Assembly: GCA_039720395.1 (NCBI GenBank) | Contig: CM077833.1 | Coordinates: forward strand, 18,785,133-18,849,132 | DNA from: Liquidambar formosana | Taxonomy: Eukaryota > Streptophyta > Magnoliopsida > Saxifragales > Altingiaceae | Reading direction: 5' to 3' | Length of the DNA stretch: 64,000 nt | In this document: positions 62,161 to 64,000 of the stretch, in pieces | How the letters are laid out: each line of letters begins with the position of its first letter | Position numbering within the stretch: position 1 is the stretch's first letter | The notes under the pieces: model-generated | The model's database searches: none | Told to the model about the DNA's origin: nothing | The model's input: the letters and a program-made list of their open reading frames with translations, nothing else | Program-made: the position numbers and the translations under genes

Positions 62161-62837
62161 GTTCTCCTATTCCAGATATTTTCATCGCCATACTACTCCC
62201 CCCTCTCCTCTCTCTCTCTCTCTCTCTTTCGCTCTCTCCCAGCTATATAAGCTTCTTCCTGTCTCCCCCAACGAAGCAGATCTGCTACTCTTTCTTTCTC
62301 GTTGCTTTGCGATTCTTCCATTAACGTCTGATCTTCTTTCTCATTCCCTGCGTTTGGAGATTGTGATTCTCGCCAAATACAATCATATACATATCAATGC
62401 ACTTCGTGCTGCATAAATCTATGCTCGCGCGGTATGATTTTGCTCGAGTTTTTCTCGCATTTGAGTGCTTCCGATTTCAACGTCTTGAATGTTTCGAAAC
62501 ATTTTTGTTTTTTGAAGCAAAATGTGTTTTTTCTCACTTTACGATTACGCTCCATTAGTCCATTGATTCCTGAGAAATTATTATTATAAAAAAAAAAAAA
62601 AAAAAAAAACCAGAAGAGAAGAAAACTTGTTAGAAATCCCTTTCCGAGTTTTCATTGCCTTTTCTATGTTTTCTCAGCAATCAAACGGAGTCCTATAGGT
62701 TGTTTTTTTTTTTTATTCCCATTTTCCTAAATTTTAGTTGGGGTTTGCTCGTTGATAATTTGTCTCTTTGTTTTATGTAGTTTCCGAAATTTGAAATGTT
62801 CATAGATTAATTTGGAGGAAGAGTGGGTTTCCATTCG

Positions 62838-62867
62838 ATGCGGGCGTGCCTTGCAGCTCTCGATCAG
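62838..62867 (+). CDS. first coding exon of a gene leaving the right edge
   Basis: A probable non-coding first exon (about 62160-62431, CT-rich leader, donor GC|GGTATGA) is followed by an acceptor TTTTATGTAG at 62780. Exon 2 (62781-62867) carries ATG at 62838 and ten codons, MRACLAALDQ, before the donor CAG|GTGAGG. The rest of the gene lies outside the window or in the intron occupied by LINE pieces. I do not recognise the product. Confidence 0.45.
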
Positions 62868-62929
62868 GTGAGGATTTTGATTTTCCGTTTGTACTCTTTC
62901 CCCTTTTGTTTTTAGTTTTTTTTTTGGTT

Positions 62930-63242
62930 GATAAAGTAAGATTGTATTAAAAAAATGGCAAAACCCAAGTACATAAGATATATACAAGCGAATGCTACAA
63001 AACCCTATTCTATAATTTGAGGGAATCTATAAAAGTACAAAAAAGGAGGGATTAGAAACATTAGCAAAGCTAGAAGACCACCAAAAAAGGTTCTTAACAA
63101 AAAAAAGACTTAAGATCAATGGTGGATATTTTCTTCCCTTAAAAAATACGGAGTTTCCTCTCCTTCCAAAGGCACCAAAAGAGAGCATGAGGGGCGATAT
63201 TCCAAAGGGTCTTAGTATCCTTGAGTTGGTTTGATGGATCAC
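62930..63242 (-). mobile_element. LINE 3' fragment, decayed
   Basis: Minus-strand translation matches the C-terminal tail of plant LINE ORF2, with WNIAPHALFWCLWKERK, followed by stops. It shares AAGACTTAAGAT/ATCAATG and GCATGAGGGGC words with the second fragment. Confidence 0.75.
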
Positions 63243-63659
63243 TTTTACTTGATTTTATAACTTATACCTTATTAAATTTCACTCGCTCATATATTTTTTT
63301 TCCACTGATTAGATATGGAATGTCTGTCTCGGGGCTTATGCTCTAATCATTGCTTATAATTTTTATTCAATCATATTTGTACCATAATTTTGATTTTATG
63401 CTCCCAATGTTAGAGAATCAACATGCTAATGACTGCTGAGATTCATAGGGCTATTCCATGTTCCCTTCTTTTAAGCTTATTATGGAAAATTACACATAAA
63501 ATATTAAGAAGACAACCATGGAATCTATTTTATTTTTCAATGGAAAAGGATTTTGTGATAATCTATGTCATCGCGAAAAGTAAGGGCGGTCCAACCAAGG
63601 CGAGAATGTCGGGTCAGCATTCTCAACAAGCACTGATTGGCTTTTTATTTTATTTATTA

Positions 63660-64000
63660 TTTTATGAAGTAAGTATGTATTAATAACAAAAAGCTTAGCC
63701 CAAGTACATCAGACATATACAAGTACTAACCACTACACTTTAAAGCTTAAAAGAATCCACAAAATTAACAAAAGAGATGCCCCGGGTATTAAGACAACAA
63801 GAATACCACAAAAAGAGGGTCTTAACAAAAGAGGAATTAATATCAATGATTGATTTTTCCATCCCTTCAAAAGTTCTAAGATTTCTCTCTTTCCAAATAC
63901 ACCAAATAATGGCATGAGGGGCCATTCTCCAAATCATCTTAGCCTCCTTTCTTCCCTTTTTAATCCACCAACCCGATAAGAGTTCATGAGCAGACGAAGG
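63660..64000 (-). mobile_element. LINE 3' fragment continuing past the window
   Basis: Minus-strand frame is open from the right edge: GWWIKKGRKEAKMIWRMAPH, then IIWCIWKERNLRTFEGM, typical of the end of plant LINE reverse transcriptases. Better preserved than the copy at 62930-63242. Confidence 0.82.

Larger units (their letters stand above)
62868..64000. other. intron-like region with LINE insertions
   Basis: After the donor at 62868 no coding exon is visible to the window end; the interval contains two LINE 3' fragments and AT-rich sequence. Confidence 0.5.

Noticed and set aside
1..64000. Operon-like or defence-system gene cluster, CRISPR array
   Set aside because: All genes are plant nuclear type with introns; no spaced direct repeats of CRISPR kind were seen.

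Overview
This window is nuclear DNA from a flowering plant, probably a eudicot. The evidence is intron-rich genes of plant-type families (two pentatricopeptide repeat proteins, a mitochondrial-type serine hydroxymethyltransferase, oligopeptide transporters), AT-rich spacers, TC/GA microsatellites next to gene starts, and many plant transposons. I see no bacterial, organellar or viral gene cluster and no CRISPR array.

Layout, left to right. 1-2102 (minus): a PLS-class PPR gene that runs off the left edge, with a short first coding exon. 2451-4273: a Mutator-like element with a 9-bp target duplication. 5763-13561 (minus): a 15-exon SHMT gene. 13562-19367: spacer with a SINE, a short Helitron, a GC-rich island and a fold-back MITE. 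19368-26200 and 31473-36049 (plus): two tandem oligopeptide transporter genes (OPT7-like) with the same six-exon plan, separated by a Tourist-like element that carries a large TG/TA/CA palindromic microsatellite. 36561-37113: a 5'-truncated LINE with a perfect target duplication. 37730-38040: a hAT-type MITE. 39503-39808 (minus): a small conserved plant gene. 43517-45364 (minus): an intronless P-class PPR gene of the At1g09900 type. 45814-51998: a Ty1/copia retrotransposon whose two 343-bp LTRs share the flank GATTA and which has lost gag and most of integrase. 53032-53368: a second copy of the same hAT MITE family. 53386-58663: an LTR element with 596-bp LTRs, flank TTAGG and no recognisable coding capacity. 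58664-62158: spacer with an old tandem duplication of about 1 kb. From about 62160 (plus): the 5' end of a gene that leaves the window, with two LINE 3' fragments in what looks like its intron.

The genes do not form a pathway. SHMT acts in one-carbon and photorespiratory metabolism, the PPR proteins act on organelle RNA, and the OPTs are membrane transporters. Two of the genes (the left PPR and SHMT) each carry an apparent one-base insertion in an otherwise intact reading frame. These are either assembly errors or real lesions, and the SHMT one would remove the mitochondrial targeting sequence.

I did not find an undescribed multi-gene system. The most unusual items are the coding-free LTR element, the in-frame 360-bp duplication and seven-copy array in the copia element, the hAT MITE pair defined by two perfect target duplications, the MULE that appears to carry gene fragments, and the SHMT presequence frameshift. 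All positions, splice sites and target duplications were read by eye; no alignment or database search was run.
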